Assembly: GCA_965237595.1 (NCBI GenBank)
Contig: CBDEFY010000003.1
Span: 1 to 64,000 of the forward strand
Origin: UBA9611 sp965237595
GTDB lineage: Bacteria > Chloroflexota > Dehalococcoidia > Lucifugimonadales > UBA3495
Direction of reading: 5' to 3'
DNA length: 64,000 nucleotides
The notes below the pieces were generated by a model that was not told the DNA's origin, searched no databases, and saw only the letters and a program-made list of their open reading frames with translations. The position numbers were made by a program, and so were the translations under genes. The stretch's first letter is position 1. Each line of letters starts with the position of its first letter. Below are positions 8,662 through 17,966 of this stretch, piece by piece.

Positions 8662-9225
8662 ATGTCGTTCACCGATGCTTTGAGCGCCTTAAACGGGCTA
8701 AAACGGCGCAAAGTTCTCCGGGACTACGTGGTCATCGGTGCAGTCGTGGCCACCACCTATATGGAACCGGTCTTCACTGAAGACATAGATATAATTGTCC
8801 TCGTTAACACAGATGAGGAACTACTGCGCACATTCGGAGCCATTTCTAAGCATGCTGATGGCGAAGACGGGATACATCCGGTGCTGGCCGGCGTACCAGT
8901 CCAGTTATTCCCTTCGACCATCATGCCCTTGTATCGCGATGCTTTGGAAGCCGCTCGCCAGGTACGGCTCGGCAACATTAGAGTAAAATTCGCCTCTGCC
9001 GAGCACCTGATATTATTGTATCTACTAGCATTCAGGGAAAGAGACCAACTCCGAATACGATACCTCCTAGGTATTATTGACGAAGGCAGGTTGCGTCACC
9101 TCTTGGAGCGGTTTGACGATGGCGAAAGGACACTTGCCAGCAGACTCCAAAACCTACGGCGAACTAGCGTTCCGCGAGAAGGCGAAATGGCACCGCCGCC
9201 GGGCGAAGATGAGCCTTTCGCGTAA
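8662..9225 (+). CDS. Nucleotidyltransferase-fold protein (AbiEii/DUF6036-like)
   Basis: A 187-residue protein with the minimal nucleotidyltransferase signature: YVVIGAVVAT in the usual YxxIGG position, then TEDIDIIV with D41 and D43 as the likely metal-binding pair. A family member would transfer a nucleotide to a protein, RNA or small molecule; the substrate is unknown. Residues 108-135 (KFASAEHLILLYLLAFRERD) match the helical part of this fold. GGAAGG upstream of the ATG is a fair ribosome-binding site. The last 36 codons overlap the next ORF in another frame, and the C-terminal tail (RREGEMAPPPGEDEPFA-like) is low in character. Similar two-gene pairs occur as toxin-antitoxin-like modules, but that role is not shown here. 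Confidence 0.65.
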   Translation: MSFTDALSALNGLKRRKVLRDYVVIGAVVATTYMEPVFTEDIDIIVLVNTDEELLRTFGAISKHADGEDGIHPVLAGVPVQLFPSTIMPLYRDALEAARQVRLGNIRVKFASAEHLILLYLLAFRERDQLRIRYLLGIIDEGRLRHLLERFDDGERTLASRLQNLRRTSVPREGEMAPPPGEDEPFA

Positions 9226-9304
9226 GCTGGAAGTGCTCGACCGATCAAGGGAAATGGGAAAGGACCTGGCGCGCATGGTTTCGGGCCGGGACTCCCAAGC
9301 TTGA
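9119..9304 (+). CDS. Small basic protein overlapping the nucleotidyltransferase gene
   Basis: A 61-residue frame from ATG 9119, overlapping the preceding gene by 107 bp in another phase. The sequence has a convincing amphipathic, charged composition (SKTYGELAFREKAKWHRRRA, then SRKLEVLDRSREMGKDLARM). It resembles the short helical partners that follow nucleotidyltransferase-fold genes in many genomes, which often have an EKL-x-x-L-x-R core. The frame is open further upstream to 9077 but without a better start. It could be the antitoxin-like or substrate partner of the upstream protein; that is inference. Confidence is moderate because an overlap this long is unusual. Confidence 0.5.
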   Translation: MAKGHLPADSKTYGELAFREKAKWHRRRAKMSLSRKLEVLDRSREMGKDLARMVSGRDSQA

Positions 9305-9385
9305 CACCACCGGCCTGGGGGTGGCAGTAGGGGCGGGAGTTCTCTTGGGCGTCGGGGGCCGGGCCGGGGTAGGCGCGGCGCCCGT

Positions 9386-10561
9386 CTACGCCCCGCGGCT
9401 CACTATGTTCAAGTCCGCCGGACCGCAAAATGGCGGTCCCTCGAATATCGCGGTTACTATACCCCCGGGCGTCACATGGAAGATAGCTTTCGCGCCCTCG
9501 TCCACCAAAATGTAGTTGCCCTCGCCATCGACGACCACGCCCCTGGGCCCGCCCGGCGTATCGCTCGTCTGCCTGGTAAAGGGAGAACCCCCATGGATTA
9601 TGCTGACCTGTCCTGCGGGGGTTACCCGCAATAAATTGCCCCTGCCTTTGTCGACGACGATGTAATTCCCCGACGCTTCGACGGCCACATCCGCAGTTGC
9701 GGTAACGCGCCCGGTAGGGCCAGCTGCCACCACCACGGTCATTTCTCCTTGAGGGCTCACCCTAATGACCCCAGCGAGACTGTCGCCCACGATATAATTT
9801 CCGTCTAGATCTATCGCCAGGCCGTGGGGTCCAGACAACGGACTGCCTTGGGCGATCACGGTAGCCTCACCCGAAGGGCTCACACGGTAGACCGCTGGCG
9901 GCCCAAACTGCGCATTTTGTTCATTTGGCCAGTCCGCCACTATGTAGTCGCCCCGAGCGTCTATTTTCACGTCTCTCGGATTGAAGTGAGGTCCCGCCGC
10001 GATTTGGCTCACCGCTCCCGTTTCTAGGTCAACCTTCATCAGGCCAACCAAGCCGTCTGCAACAATGTACTTACCGTCCGCGTCCACTACCCCGCCCCTG
10101 GGCTTCTGCAAAGGGTTCCCTTGGGCGACGACGCTAGCCCGGCCTTCGCTGACTCGGAAAATGGGGCCCCCTATCGGGCAAATCGGCGAATTTTCGGTGA
10201 CCAGGTAGTCTACCTGCTCCGGTGCCGGGGTAGGCGTAGGAATGGGTATAAGTGACGGTGTGGGCGTGGGTAAGGGAGTAGGCACAAGTATAGGTGTGGC
10301 TGTTGGCAAGGGCGTCGGCGAAGGAACCGCCGGCTCCACCGTGGGTGCGGGTGATGTAGCCAGCGTCGGCAACGGAACCGTTGGCTCCACAGTGGCATTA
10401 GGTGATCGATCCGGCGTCGGCGATGGGACGGCCGTCGCCTCAGCTGCACCAAGAGTTGGCGCCGATGTTAAAGTGGCGACCGGCGCCAACGCCTGGCTAT
10501 CGCATGCGTTGAGAACTAGGACTGCAACCAGTACCGTTGCTGCCAGGCCTGCGTATCTCAT
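9386..10561 (-). CDS. Secreted lipoprotein with Pro/Thr-rich linker and NHL-type beta-propeller
   Basis: A 391-residue exported protein. The signal peptide (MRYAGLAATVLVAVLVLNAC) ends in a lipobox LNAC with Cys20 as the lipid anchor. Residues ~25-115 are a low-complexity Thr/Pro/Ser linker with many PTPxPTP units, typical of Chloroflexi surface proteins. From ~120 to the end there are at least five repeats of the form G-x-Y-I-V-x-D (GKYIVADG, GDYIVADW, GNYIVGDS, GNYIVVDK, GNYILVDE), each followed by a VxRVxPxG strand: an SMP-30/NHL-type propeller. Such propellers bind ligands or act as lactonases; no catalytic residue can be named. It stands alone on the minus strand between two plus-strand genes. 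Confidence 0.85.
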   Translation of the reverse strand: MRYAGLAATVLVAVLVLNACDSQALAPVATLTSAPTLGAAEATAVPSPTPDRSPNATVEPTVPLPTLATSPAPTVEPAVPSPTPLPTATPILVPTPLPTPTPSLIPIPTPTPAPEQVDYLVTENSPICPIGGPIFRVSEGRASVVAQGNPLQKPRGGVVDADGKYIVADGLVGLMKVDLETGAVSQIAAGPHFNPRDVKIDARGDYIVADWPNEQNAQFGPPAVYRVSPSGEATVIAQGSPLSGPHGLAIDLDGNYIVGDSLAGVIRVSPQGEMTVVVAAGPTGRVTATADVAVEASGNYIVVDKGRGNLLRVTPAGQVSIIHGGSPFTRQTSDTPGGPRGVVVDGEGNYILVDEGAKAIFHVTPGGIVTAIFEGPPFCGPADLNIVSRGA

Positions 10562-10766
10562 CGGCTTCCCATCCTCGGGGGGTAATCTCGTCTATCGCGA
10601 CCACATGGTCGGCGAGGCCGGCTGGGAAGTCCGTCTCACGACACGGGGTTTCACCAGAATGGCGTCACTCGTGGCCATGATGCCATAAACGACATTGCGC
10701 GGCAACGAACCATGCCAGGCGTTACGGCACTACATTAACGGGCCGGTTTCCATGGGTCAGGGGCAA

Positions 10767-10775
10767 TGCTACAAT
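10767..10775 (+). promoter_or_regulatory. Extended -10 promoter for metH
   Basis: TGCTACAAT at 10767-10775 lies 30 nt before the metH start, which would leave a very short leader. I looked in the 10562-10805 interval for a cobalamin or SAM riboswitch and saw neither. Confidence 0.45.
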
Positions 10776-10805
10776 CGGTGAAGGAATAGTCGTGGAATCA
10801 CCAAT

Positions 10806-13800
10806 TTGATAGACCGAAACCAACGAACCGGATTACTGAAATCGTTGCTCAAGCAGCGCCTCCTGGTGATTGACGGTGCCATGGGCACCGCAATCCAAAA
10901 CCGCAACCTGGGTCCCGATGACTTCGGCGGCCTGGAATACGAAGGGTGCAACGAGTACCTGATTGTTACCCGGCCCGACGTAATCGAAGACATCCACCGG
11001 GGCTATCTGGAAGCCGGCGCAGACATCATTGAGACCAACACCTTCGGCGCGACGCCGGTGGTGCTAGCCGAGTATGGCCTGGCCCACGAGGCGCGGCGCA
11101 TCAACAGCGAGGCTGCTAACCTGGCCCGGCGCGTGGCCGAGGCCGGGTCGACCCCGGACAAACCCAGGTTCGTCGCCGGCTCCATGGGCCCCACTACCAA
11201 GACCATCTCGGTCACCGGCGGAATCACCTTCGAGGAACTGGCCGGTGATTACCATGTTCAGGCCGCCGGGCTCATCGAAGGCGGCGTTGACGTGCTCCTG
11301 CTGGAGACCAGCCAGGACACCCTGAACGTCAAGGCCGGGCTGGAGGGCATCGACCGGGCCCGTGCTGAATTGGGGGAACTGGGGCGAGAGGTGCCGGTGG
11401 CGGTGCAGGGCACCGTTGAGCCCATGGGCACTTTGCTGGCCGGCCAGGACGTTGAAGCCTTTTACACCTCGCTGGCCCACCGGGACCTGATTTGGATCGG
11501 ACTGAACTGCGCCACCGGCCCCAGCTTCATGACCGACCACATACGGACCCTGGCCTCCATTTCTAGGGTCCCGGTAGCCTGCGTACCCAATGCCGGGATG
11601 CCCGACGAAGACGGAAACTACAACGAGACCCCCGAGGCCATGGCCGAGACTGTGGGCCGGTTCGTCGAGTCCGGTTGGGTCAACCTGGTTGGCGGTTGCT
11701 GCGGCACAGTTCCGAAACACGTGCAGCTTCTGGCGGAGATGGCGTCCGGGGCGCCGGGGCGGCCTGCGGTTGAATTGTCTGAAACCAGAGTGTCCGGCAT
11801 CGAATCACTGGTAGTGGACGACGATGTCCGGCCAGCCATCGTCGGCGAGCGCACCAACGTCCTGGGCAGCAGGCGGTTCCGCCGCCTCATCAAAGAGGGC
11901 TCCTTTGAGGAGGCCGCCGAGATTGGCCGCCGTCAGGTGCGGAATGGCGCCCACATCCTGGACGTCTGCCTCCAAGACCCCGACCGGGACGAGGCGGCGG
12001 ACGTGGCCCAATTCCTGGACCTGGTAACCAAGAAAGTAAAAGCGCCGATCATGATTGACTCCACCGACGCCTCGGTGATCGAGCTGGCACTGATGCGGCT
12101 CCAAGGCAAGTCAATCATCAACTCCATCAACCTGGAAGACGGCGAGGCGCGGTTCCAATCGGTGGTGCCCTTGGCCCGCCGCTTCGGCGCGGCTCTGGTG
12201 GTGGGCTGCATCGACGACGACAAGGGCCAGGCCCAGGCCATCACCAAAGAGCGCAAGCTTGAGGTGGCGCTCCGGTCGGCCAAGCTCCTAACCGAGAAAT
12301 ATGGGGTCCCGATAGAGGACATCATCTTCGACCCCTTGGTCTTCCCTGTGGGCACGGGCGACGAGAACTATGTCGGCTCAGGCGCCGAGACGGTAGAGGG
12401 CGTGCGGCTGATCAAGGAGGCCCTGCCCGGGGCCAAGACAGTTCTGGGCATCTCCAACGTGTCATTCGGCCTGCCCGCCGCCGGGAGGGAGGTCCTAAAC
12501 TCGGTCTTCCTATACCACTGCGTCCAGGCGGGTCTGGACATGGCCATCGTCAACTCAGAGGGGATGGAGCGCTATGCGTCCATACCGGAAGAGGAGCGCA
12601 AGCTATCCGAAGACCTGATTTGGTACCGGGGGGAAGACCCGGTGGCGGCGTTTGCCGATCACTTCCGGGAGAAGGCCCCAAAGGCTACATCGGAAGAGCG
12701 CCGGAACCTGCCCTTGGACGAAAGACTGGCCCTGGCCATCATCGAAGGCTCCAAGGAAGGGCTGGCCGAGGACTTGGATGAAGCCCTCACCGGGCGGACC
12801 CCCTTGGAGATTATCAACGGGCCCCTGATGGACGGGATGGCCGAGGTCGGCCGCCAGTTCAACGCTAATGAATTAATCGTGGCCGAAGTCTTGCAGTCGG
12901 CCGAGTCCATGAAGTTCTCGGTCAGCCATCTTGAACCCCACATGGAGCAGTCGGAGACCGCGGTCAAGGGCAAGGTGGTGCTGGCTACGGTGAAGGGCGA
13001 CGTGCACGACATCGGCAAGAACCTGGTGGAGATTATCCTGGGCAACAACGGCTACGAGGTGATTAACCTGGGCATTAAGATACCGCCCCAGGAACTGATC
13101 GAAGCCTACCAGGAGCACAAGCCCGACATGATTGGCCTCTCGGGCCTCCTGGTGAAATCGGCCAAGATGATGGTCGAGACGGCCCAAGACTTCCGGCAAG
13201 CGGGCATCTCCTGCCCGGTGCTGGTGGGGGGAGCGGCCCTGTCCAACCGGTTCACCAGGCTCCGCATCGCCCCCGAATACGACGGCATGGTGGCCTATGC
13301 CCCCGACGCCATGTCCGGGCTGGCATTGGCCAATACCATCCAGGACGCCGACGAACGGGCCAAGTTGGTGGCCTCTTTGGACGAAGAGGCCGAGTCCATG
13401 CTGGCCGCCGATGAAGCGTCCCGGGACAGCGACGCCGAGGCCGGTGAAGACGTTCCCCCGGCCCAGGTGAGGCACGACTTCGACATCCCCAACCCGCCGG
13501 ACCTGCGGTTGCAAGTTCTGAACGACCATCCCCTGGAGGAGATATTCCCCTACATAAACCCACAGATGCTCTATGTGAGGCATCTGGGTTATAAGGGCCG
13601 GTTCGCCGACGACCTAGAGGCCGGGGATCGGGCGGCCATTGAACTCCATGATTCGGTCAGGAAAGTGGAGGACTTGATGTTGGCCCAAGCGGACATCAAG
13701 GCCAACGCTGTTTTGAAATTTCTCCCCTGCAACTCCGACGGCCAACGGCTGCTGGTCTACGGCCCGGAGGACCGGCCCGGGGACCGGAATATCACCGAAG

Positions 13801-14336
13801 AATTCTATCTCGGACGCCAGTCACAACGGGACGGCCTCTGCCTATCGGACTACCTATTGCCCCAGAGCGGCGGACAGGTCGATTATGTTGGCATGTTCGT
13901 CACGTCCATCGGTAACGGCGTCCGGGCATTGGCCGAGCGGTGGATGGCCGAAGGGCAGTTCCTGAACGCCCACATCCTGCAGGCCCTGGCCCTGGAGAGC
14001 GCCGAGGCCTTCGCCGAACTGCTCCATCAGCAACTCCGGCAGATGTGGGGCTTCGGCGACCCGGCGGGGACCACTCCCCAGGACCTGTTCCGCACCCAAT
14101 ACCGGGGCAAGCGGTTCTCCTTTGGCTACCCAGCCTGCCCCCGTTTGGAGGACCAAGAGCAACTGTTCCGGCTGCTGGATGTGTCGGCCAACTTGGACGT
14201 GGAATTAACCGAAGGGTACATGATGGACCCCGAGGCCTCGGTGTCGGCCCTGGTCTTCCACCACCCCGACGCCAAGTACTTCAACCTGAGCGAAAGGGAC
14301 ATCGAGCGGCTGGAGCGGGAGATCTCCCAGCGCTAA
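10806..14336 (+). CDS. metH: Cobalamin-dependent methionine synthase
   Basis: Transfers the methyl group of 5-methyl-tetrahydrofolate through cob(I)alamin to homocysteine, making methionine (cytoplasm). At 1176 residues all four modules are present. The homocysteine domain (~15-310) has zinc ligands C235 (LNCATGP) and C298/C299 (GGCCGT). The pterin-binding barrel (~350-620) starts VGERTNVLGSRRF. The B12 module (~640-890) has the axial His in GDVHDIGKN (H734). The C-terminal SAM activation domain (~900-1176) has RFSFGYPACPRLEDQEQLF. The start is taken as TTG 10806; no strong ribosome-binding site is visible and the leader would be about 25 nt. The next gene on the strand is fhs, which supplies the same folate pool. 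Confidence 0.97.
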   Translation: MIDRNQRTGLLKSLLKQRLLVIDGAMGTAIQNRNLGPDDFGGLEYEGCNEYLIVTRPDVIEDIHRGYLEAGADIIETNTFGATPVVLAEYGLAHEARRINSEAANLARRVAEAGSTPDKPRFVAGSMGPTTKTISVTGGITFEELAGDYHVQAAGLIEGGVDVLLLETSQDTLNVKAGLEGIDRARAELGELGREVPVAVQGTVEPMGTLLAGQDVEAFYTSLAHRDLIWIGLNCATGPSFMTDHIRTLASISRVPVACVPNAGMPDEDGNYNETPEAMAETVGRFVESGWVNLVGGCCGTVPKHVQLLAEMASGAPGRPAVELSETRVSGIESLVVDDDVRPAIVGERTNVLGSRRFRRLIKEGSFEEAAEIGRRQVRNGAHILDVCLQDPDRDEAADVAQFLDLVTKKVKAPIMIDSTDASVIELALMRLQGKSIINSINLEDGEARFQSVVPLARRFGAALVVGCIDDDKGQAQAITKERKLEVALRSAKLLTEKYGVPIEDIIFDPLVFPVGTGDENYVGSGAETVEGVRLIKEALPGAKTVLGISNVSFGLPAAGREVLNSVFLYHCVQAGLDMAIVNSEGMERYASIPEEERKLSEDLIWYRGEDPVAAFADHFREKAPKATSEERRNLPLDERLALAIIEGSKEGLAEDLDEALTGRTPLEIINGPLMDGMAEVGRQFNANELIVAEVLQSAESMKFSVSHLEPHMEQSETAVKGKVVLATVKGDVHDIGKNLVEIILGNNGYEVINLGIKIPPQELIEAYQEHKPDMIGLSGLLVKSAKMMVETAQDFRQAGISCPVLVGGAALSNRFTRLRIAPEYDGMVAYAPDAMSGLALANTIQDADERAKLVASLDEEAESMLAADEASRDSDAEAGEDVPPAQVRHDFDIPNPPDLRLQVLNDHPLEEIFPYINPQMLYVRHLGYKGRFADDLEAGDRAAIELHDSVRKVEDLMLAQADIKANAVLKFLPCNSDGQRLLVYGPEDRPGDRNITEEFYLGRQSQRDGLCLSDYLLPQSGGQVDYVGMFVTSIGNGVRALAERWMAEGQFLNAHILQALALESAEAFAELLHQQLRQMWGFGDPAGTTPQDLFRTQYRGKRFSFGYPACPRLEDQEQLFRLLDVSANLDVELTEGYMMDPEASVSALVFHHPDAKYFNLSERDIERLEREISQR

Positions 14337-14489
14337 ACCATGGGTTTCCTTGACCCTGTTGGCGGCCCGCTCCCAGTATCCATGGGTTGACGGCCCCCTC
14401 TACTTACGGCATATAGTCCATATGCTCCGGCCCGGACACACCCTTCTGGCCGGGGGCATCCGCACCCCAAACCGGCGCCTGGAGACGAC

Positions 14490-16121
14490 GTGGAGCCAAT
14501 AACTAAGATTGCCGACGCCCTAGGCTTGGACCCGGACCACCTGATTCCCTACGGCCGGTACAAGGCCAAGATATCCCTCGAAGCCCTGAAGAAGCCGACC
14601 GGCCAGAAAGGCAAGCTGGTGGTGGTGACCGGCATCACACCGACCCCCGCCGGCGAGGGCAAGACCACCACCGCCATCGGCCTCACCCAGGGCATGGGAC
14701 GCCTGGGACACAAGGTCTCGGTCAACCTTCGGGAGCCCACCCTGGGGCCCATCTTCGGGATCAAGGGCGGCGGCACCGGCGGCGGTATGGCCCGGGTGGT
14801 GCCCGAAGATGAGATAAACATCCACTTCACCGGGGACGCCCACGCCGTTGGATCGGCCCACAACCTCTTGGCCGCGTTGGTGGAGAACGCGGTTTTCCGG
14901 GGCGCAGTGCCGGGCCTGGACGCTGGCGGAGTCATGTGGAACCGTGTGACCGACGCCTCGGACCGGGGCCTGCGCCAGGTGGTCACCGGGGTTGGCGGCT
15001 CGGGTTATGGGCCGTTGCGGGAGGCCCGGTTCGACATCGTATCCGCCTCCGAGATTATGGCCATCTTGGCTCTGGCCGACGGCCCGGTCGACCTGCGGGA
15101 GCGGCTGTCCCGCATCGTGGTGGGCGAGACCAGGGAAGGCGAGCCGGTGACCGTTGCCCAGTTGGGCGTGGCCGGGTCGTTGATGACCCTGCTCCACCAA
15201 ACGGTGATGCCCAACTTGGTCCAGACCATGGAGGGCCAGCCATCCATCATCCACGCTGGGCCCTTCGGCAACATCGCCCACGGTTGCAGTTCCATCATCG
15301 CCGACAAGATGGGCTTGGCCTATGCCGACTACGTAGTCACCGAGGCCGGTTTCGCCTCGGACTTGGGCTTCGAGAAGTTCATGCACATCAAGACCCGCCA
15401 AAGCGGTCTGCTGCCCAGCGCCGCCGTGTTGGTGGCCTCGGCCCGGGCCCTAAAATGGCACGGAGGGGCCCGCCGGCGCGAGCTTGCCACCCCAGATGCC
15501 AAGGCCGTGGTGAAGGGCGGGGACAACCTGACCCATCACGTGGGCATCGTCCAGGGGTTCGGCCTGCCCTGCGTGGTGGCCATCAACCGGTTCGGGACCG
15601 ATACCCCCGAAGAACTGCAGGCGGTGAGGCAGATTGCCAGGGACGCGGGAGCCACTGCGGCGGTGGAGTGCGACGGCTTCGCTCAGGGCGGCGCTGGCGC
15701 CGAAGATCTGGCCCAAGCCGTGGTGGACGCCGCCAAAGGCGACCCGCAGATAACCTATGCCTATCCGACCGAGGCATCGGCCCAGGACAAGGTCTTGGCC
15801 CTGGCTCAGAAGATCTACAATGCGGCCGTCGTTAGCTGGTCGCCCGAGGCCCGCCGGCGGTTGCAATACTTCGAGTCCCAAGGGTGGGGCGGCCTGCCCA
15901 TCTGCATGGCCAAGACCCACCTGTCCATATCCCACGACCAAAGCCTGCGGGGACGCCCTCATGGCTATACCTTCCCCATAACTGACATCCGGGCTTCGGT
16001 GGGCGCAGGCTTCCTCTACGCCCTGGCCGGCCGCATCGAGACCCTGCCCGGCCTGCCCACCCGGCCCAGGGCCCTGGACATGGACGTTACGCCGGAAGGC
16101 GAAGTGTTGGGGCTGAGCTAG
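14490..16121 (+). CDS. fhs: Formate-tetrahydrofolate ligase
   Basis: Activates formate with ATP to 10-formyl-tetrahydrofolate, the entry step of formate into one-carbon metabolism. The 543-residue length is normal. The P-loop TPAGEGKTTT is at 52-61, followed by REPTLGPIFGIKGGGTGGG, NIHFTGDAHAVGSAHNLL, and near the C-terminus CMAKTHLSISHD and FPITDIRASVGAGFLYALAG, all family signatures. The start is GTG 14490, giving MEPITKIADALGL. It follows metH by 153 bp on the same strand, fitting a shared folate function. A racemase-family gene follows after 47 bp and may be co-transcribed. Confidence 0.97.
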   Translation: MEPITKIADALGLDPDHLIPYGRYKAKISLEALKKPTGQKGKLVVVTGITPTPAGEGKTTTAIGLTQGMGRLGHKVSVNLREPTLGPIFGIKGGGTGGGMARVVPEDEINIHFTGDAHAVGSAHNLLAALVENAVFRGAVPGLDAGGVMWNRVTDASDRGLRQVVTGVGGSGYGPLREARFDIVSASEIMAILALADGPVDLRERLSRIVVGETREGEPVTVAQLGVAGSLMTLLHQTVMPNLVQTMEGQPSIIHAGPFGNIAHGCSSIIADKMGLAYADYVVTEAGFASDLGFEKFMHIKTRQSGLLPSAAVLVASARALKWHGGARRRELATPDAKAVVKGGDNLTHHVGIVQGFGLPCVVAINRFGTDTPEELQAVRQIARDAGATAAVECDGFAQGGAGAEDLAQAVVDAAKGDPQITYAYPTEASAQDKVLALAQKIYNAAVVSWSPEARRRLQYFESQGWGGLPICMAKTHLSISHDQSLRGRPHGYTFPITDIRASVGAGFLYALAGRIETLPGLPTRPRALDMDVTPEGEVLGLS

Positions 16122-16168
16122 GGCCACGGCCCGGCCCCACCGGAACCAATAAGAGGAACGTTAGAACC

Positions 16169-16813
16169 ATGCGAGTCACCATGATCCACGCCCTGGCCGA
16201 GTCCATCCCGCCGGTGCGGCTGGCCTTCGGCGAGGAATTTCCGGAGGCCGAGGTCATCAATGTCCTAGACGAGGGGTTGCTGATTGACTTCGACGGCCAA
16301 TTAACACCCAACCTGCGCCGCCGGATGAGCAATCTCATCAGCTATTGCCAGGACAACAAGGCCGACGCCATTGGGCTGGCCTGTTCGGTCTATGCACCCG
16401 TGGTCGATTCGGCGAAAGACCTGATCCATGTCCCTCTGGTGTCCTCCTATGGCCCGGTGATGGCCGACGCTGTTGCCACCGGACCCAGGGTCGGCTTGAT
16501 CGCCTCGGTCCCCGCCACCATGCGGGACTCGGAGTATTATTTAGGGCTGGCGGCCGAAAAAGCGGGGAAAGCGGTTGAACCGCGGCTATGCTTGGCTGAA
16601 GACCTGATAAGTGTCTTGCGGGCCGAGGGCCAACGGGGACTGGAGCGCCGCTTGGAAGAAGAGGTCTTGAAACTGGCGCCGGACGTGGACGTGGTGCTTC
16701 TTACCCAGTTCTCATTCGCCGCCGCCCTGGCCCATCTGGAGAACGTCTCTCCCGTGCCGGTGCTCTCGGCCCCCCACAGCAGCGCCCGTGCACTAAAACG
16801 CCTGCTGACTTAA
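16169..16813 (+). CDS. Asp/Glu/hydantoin racemase-family protein
   Basis: A 214-residue member of the aspartate/glutamate racemase-maleate isomerase superfamily. The first catalytic-type cysteine is present (C72 in GLACSVYAPVV). At the second position, where a Cys is expected in true two-base racemases, the protein has LLTQFSFAAAL, so classical Cys/Cys racemisation is unlikely. Relatives with this Gln-type second motif exist and may be lyases or decarboxylases; the substrate is unknown. AAGAGGAACGTTAGAACC upstream gives a plausible ribosome-binding site. The gene follows fhs closely and is followed at 110 bp by the left end of an IS1595 element. Confidence 0.75.
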   Translation: MRVTMIHALAESIPPVRLAFGEEFPEAEVINVLDEGLLIDFDGQLTPNLRRRMSNLISYCQDNKADAIGLACSVYAPVVDSAKDLIHVPLVSSYGPVMADAVATGPRVGLIASVPATMRDSEYYLGLAAEKAGKAVEPRLCLAEDLISVLRAEGQRGLERRLEEEVLKLAPDVDVVLLTQFSFAAALAHLENVSPVPVLSAPHSSARALKRLLT

Positions 16814-17012
16814 AGGCCGTTCACCTTTGCCCTGTCCCCGCCTCCCCGCCACAGTAAGCCGTACCAGACACCCATCGTTTGCGGTCCATGCTGTTGTCTT
16901 CCGTGGCCGGGTGCTTTAATTTGGGAATTATATACTTGTGTACCAGAAATGCTTGACTCCTAGGCCGAAAGTTGGTACACTGAGTCCATAAAGAAAGTAA
17001 GGATTCAGTGAG

Positions 17013-17966
17013 ATGACCAACGCTAGGAATGCACCGGGCAAGCATTACCGCAAGGGCATCAGCCTCATTCAGGCTTTGCGGCAATTCGGGGACGATGAGA
17101 AGGCCGAAGCGTGGTTTGTAGTCCGCCGGTGGCCCAACGGGATTCAGTGTCACAAGTGCGACAGTGACGCCGTTTCGACCCGCAAGGGTAGGCGTCAGAC
17201 CCCGCAGTACCACTGCAAGAGCTGCACCGCCAACTTCACCGTCAAGACCGATACCATCATGCACGACTCCAAGCTACCCCTGAGCAAGTGGGCCTTGGCG
17301 TTCTACCTCTACAGCACCAACCTCAAAGGTGTGTCCAGCATGAAGTTGCACCGTGACCTGGACATCACACAGAAAGCAGCCTGGCACCTGGCTCACCGCA
17401 TCCGCGAGACGTGGAACGATGAGACGGAGCGGATGGCCGGGCCGGTAGAGGCGGATGAGACCTACATCGGCGGCAAGGAGGCCAACAAGCACTCCAGCAA
17501 GAAGATTCGGGCGGGACGGGGGCCTGTAGGCAAGACAGCGGTAGCAGGTCTGAAGGATCGGCCTACGAACCAGGTCAAGGCTCAAGTGGTAGAGACCACA
17601 GATGCCAAGACTCTTCAAGGCTTCGTCCACATGAACACTGAGTTCGGCACCCAGGTCTTCACTGACGAAGCGTTGGCCTACCGGGGCCTGAATCGGCCTC
17701 ACAGAGCGGTAAAGCACAGCGTGGGCGAGTACGTTCGCGACATGGCCCACACCAACGGCTTGGAGTCTTTCTGGGCGATGCTCAAGCGGGGCCACGACGG
17801 GGTGTACCACCATTTCAGCGTCAAGCACCTGGACAGGTACGTTGGGGAGTTTGAGGGCCGTCACAACAGCCGCCCGTTGGATACCGCCGACCAGATGGCG
17901 GCGATGGCCCGGAACGCTGAGGGCAAGCGGCTGCGGTACGATGACCTGATTGCGGGGGTGGTGTAA
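17013..17966 (+). CDS. IS1595-family (ISXO2-like) transposase
   Basis: A 317-residue transposase that cuts and joins the element ends. An N-terminal zinc ribbon has C46, C49, C68 and C71 (CHKC...CKSC). The RNase-H-like DDE core has D148 (VEADETYIGG), D218 (VFTDEALAYRGL) and E251 in HTNGLESFWAMLKRG. The C-terminal YVGEFEGRHNSR block is typical of ISXO2-like proteins. The last base of its TAA is the first base of the next gene's ATG (TAATG), so translation is coupled. It starts 67 bp inside the left inverted repeat and is intact. Confidence 0.93.
   Translation: MTNARNAPGKHYRKGISLIQALRQFGDDEKAEAWFVVRRWPNGIQCHKCDSDAVSTRKGRRQTPQYHCKSCTANFTVKTDTIMHDSKLPLSKWALAFYLYSTNLKGVSSMKLHRDLDITQKAAWHLAHRIRETWNDETERMAGPVEADETYIGGKEANKHSSKKIRAGRGPVGKTAVAGLKDRPTNQVKAQVVETTDAKTLQGFVHMNTEFGTQVFTDEALAYRGLNRPHRAVKHSVGEYVRDMAHTNGLESFWAMLKRGHDGVYHHFSVKHLDRYVGEFEGRHNSRPLDTADQMAAMARNAEGKRLRYDDLIAGVV

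Noticed and set aside
10562..10805. Possible cobalamin or SAM riboswitch before metH
   Set aside because: No B12-box or SAM-riboswitch core was recognisable, and the likely promoter leaves a leader of only ~25 nt.
14520..15401. Open frame of ~293 codons on the minus strand
   Set aside because: Antisense to the well-supported fhs gene; composition (Gly, His, Asp, Val) is typical of a shadow frame.
16169..16813. Missing second cysteine of the racemase-family protein as a sign of decay
   Set aside because: A Gln-containing second motif (LLTQFSF) resembles a known branch of the superfamily, so it is more likely a subfamily trait than a defect.
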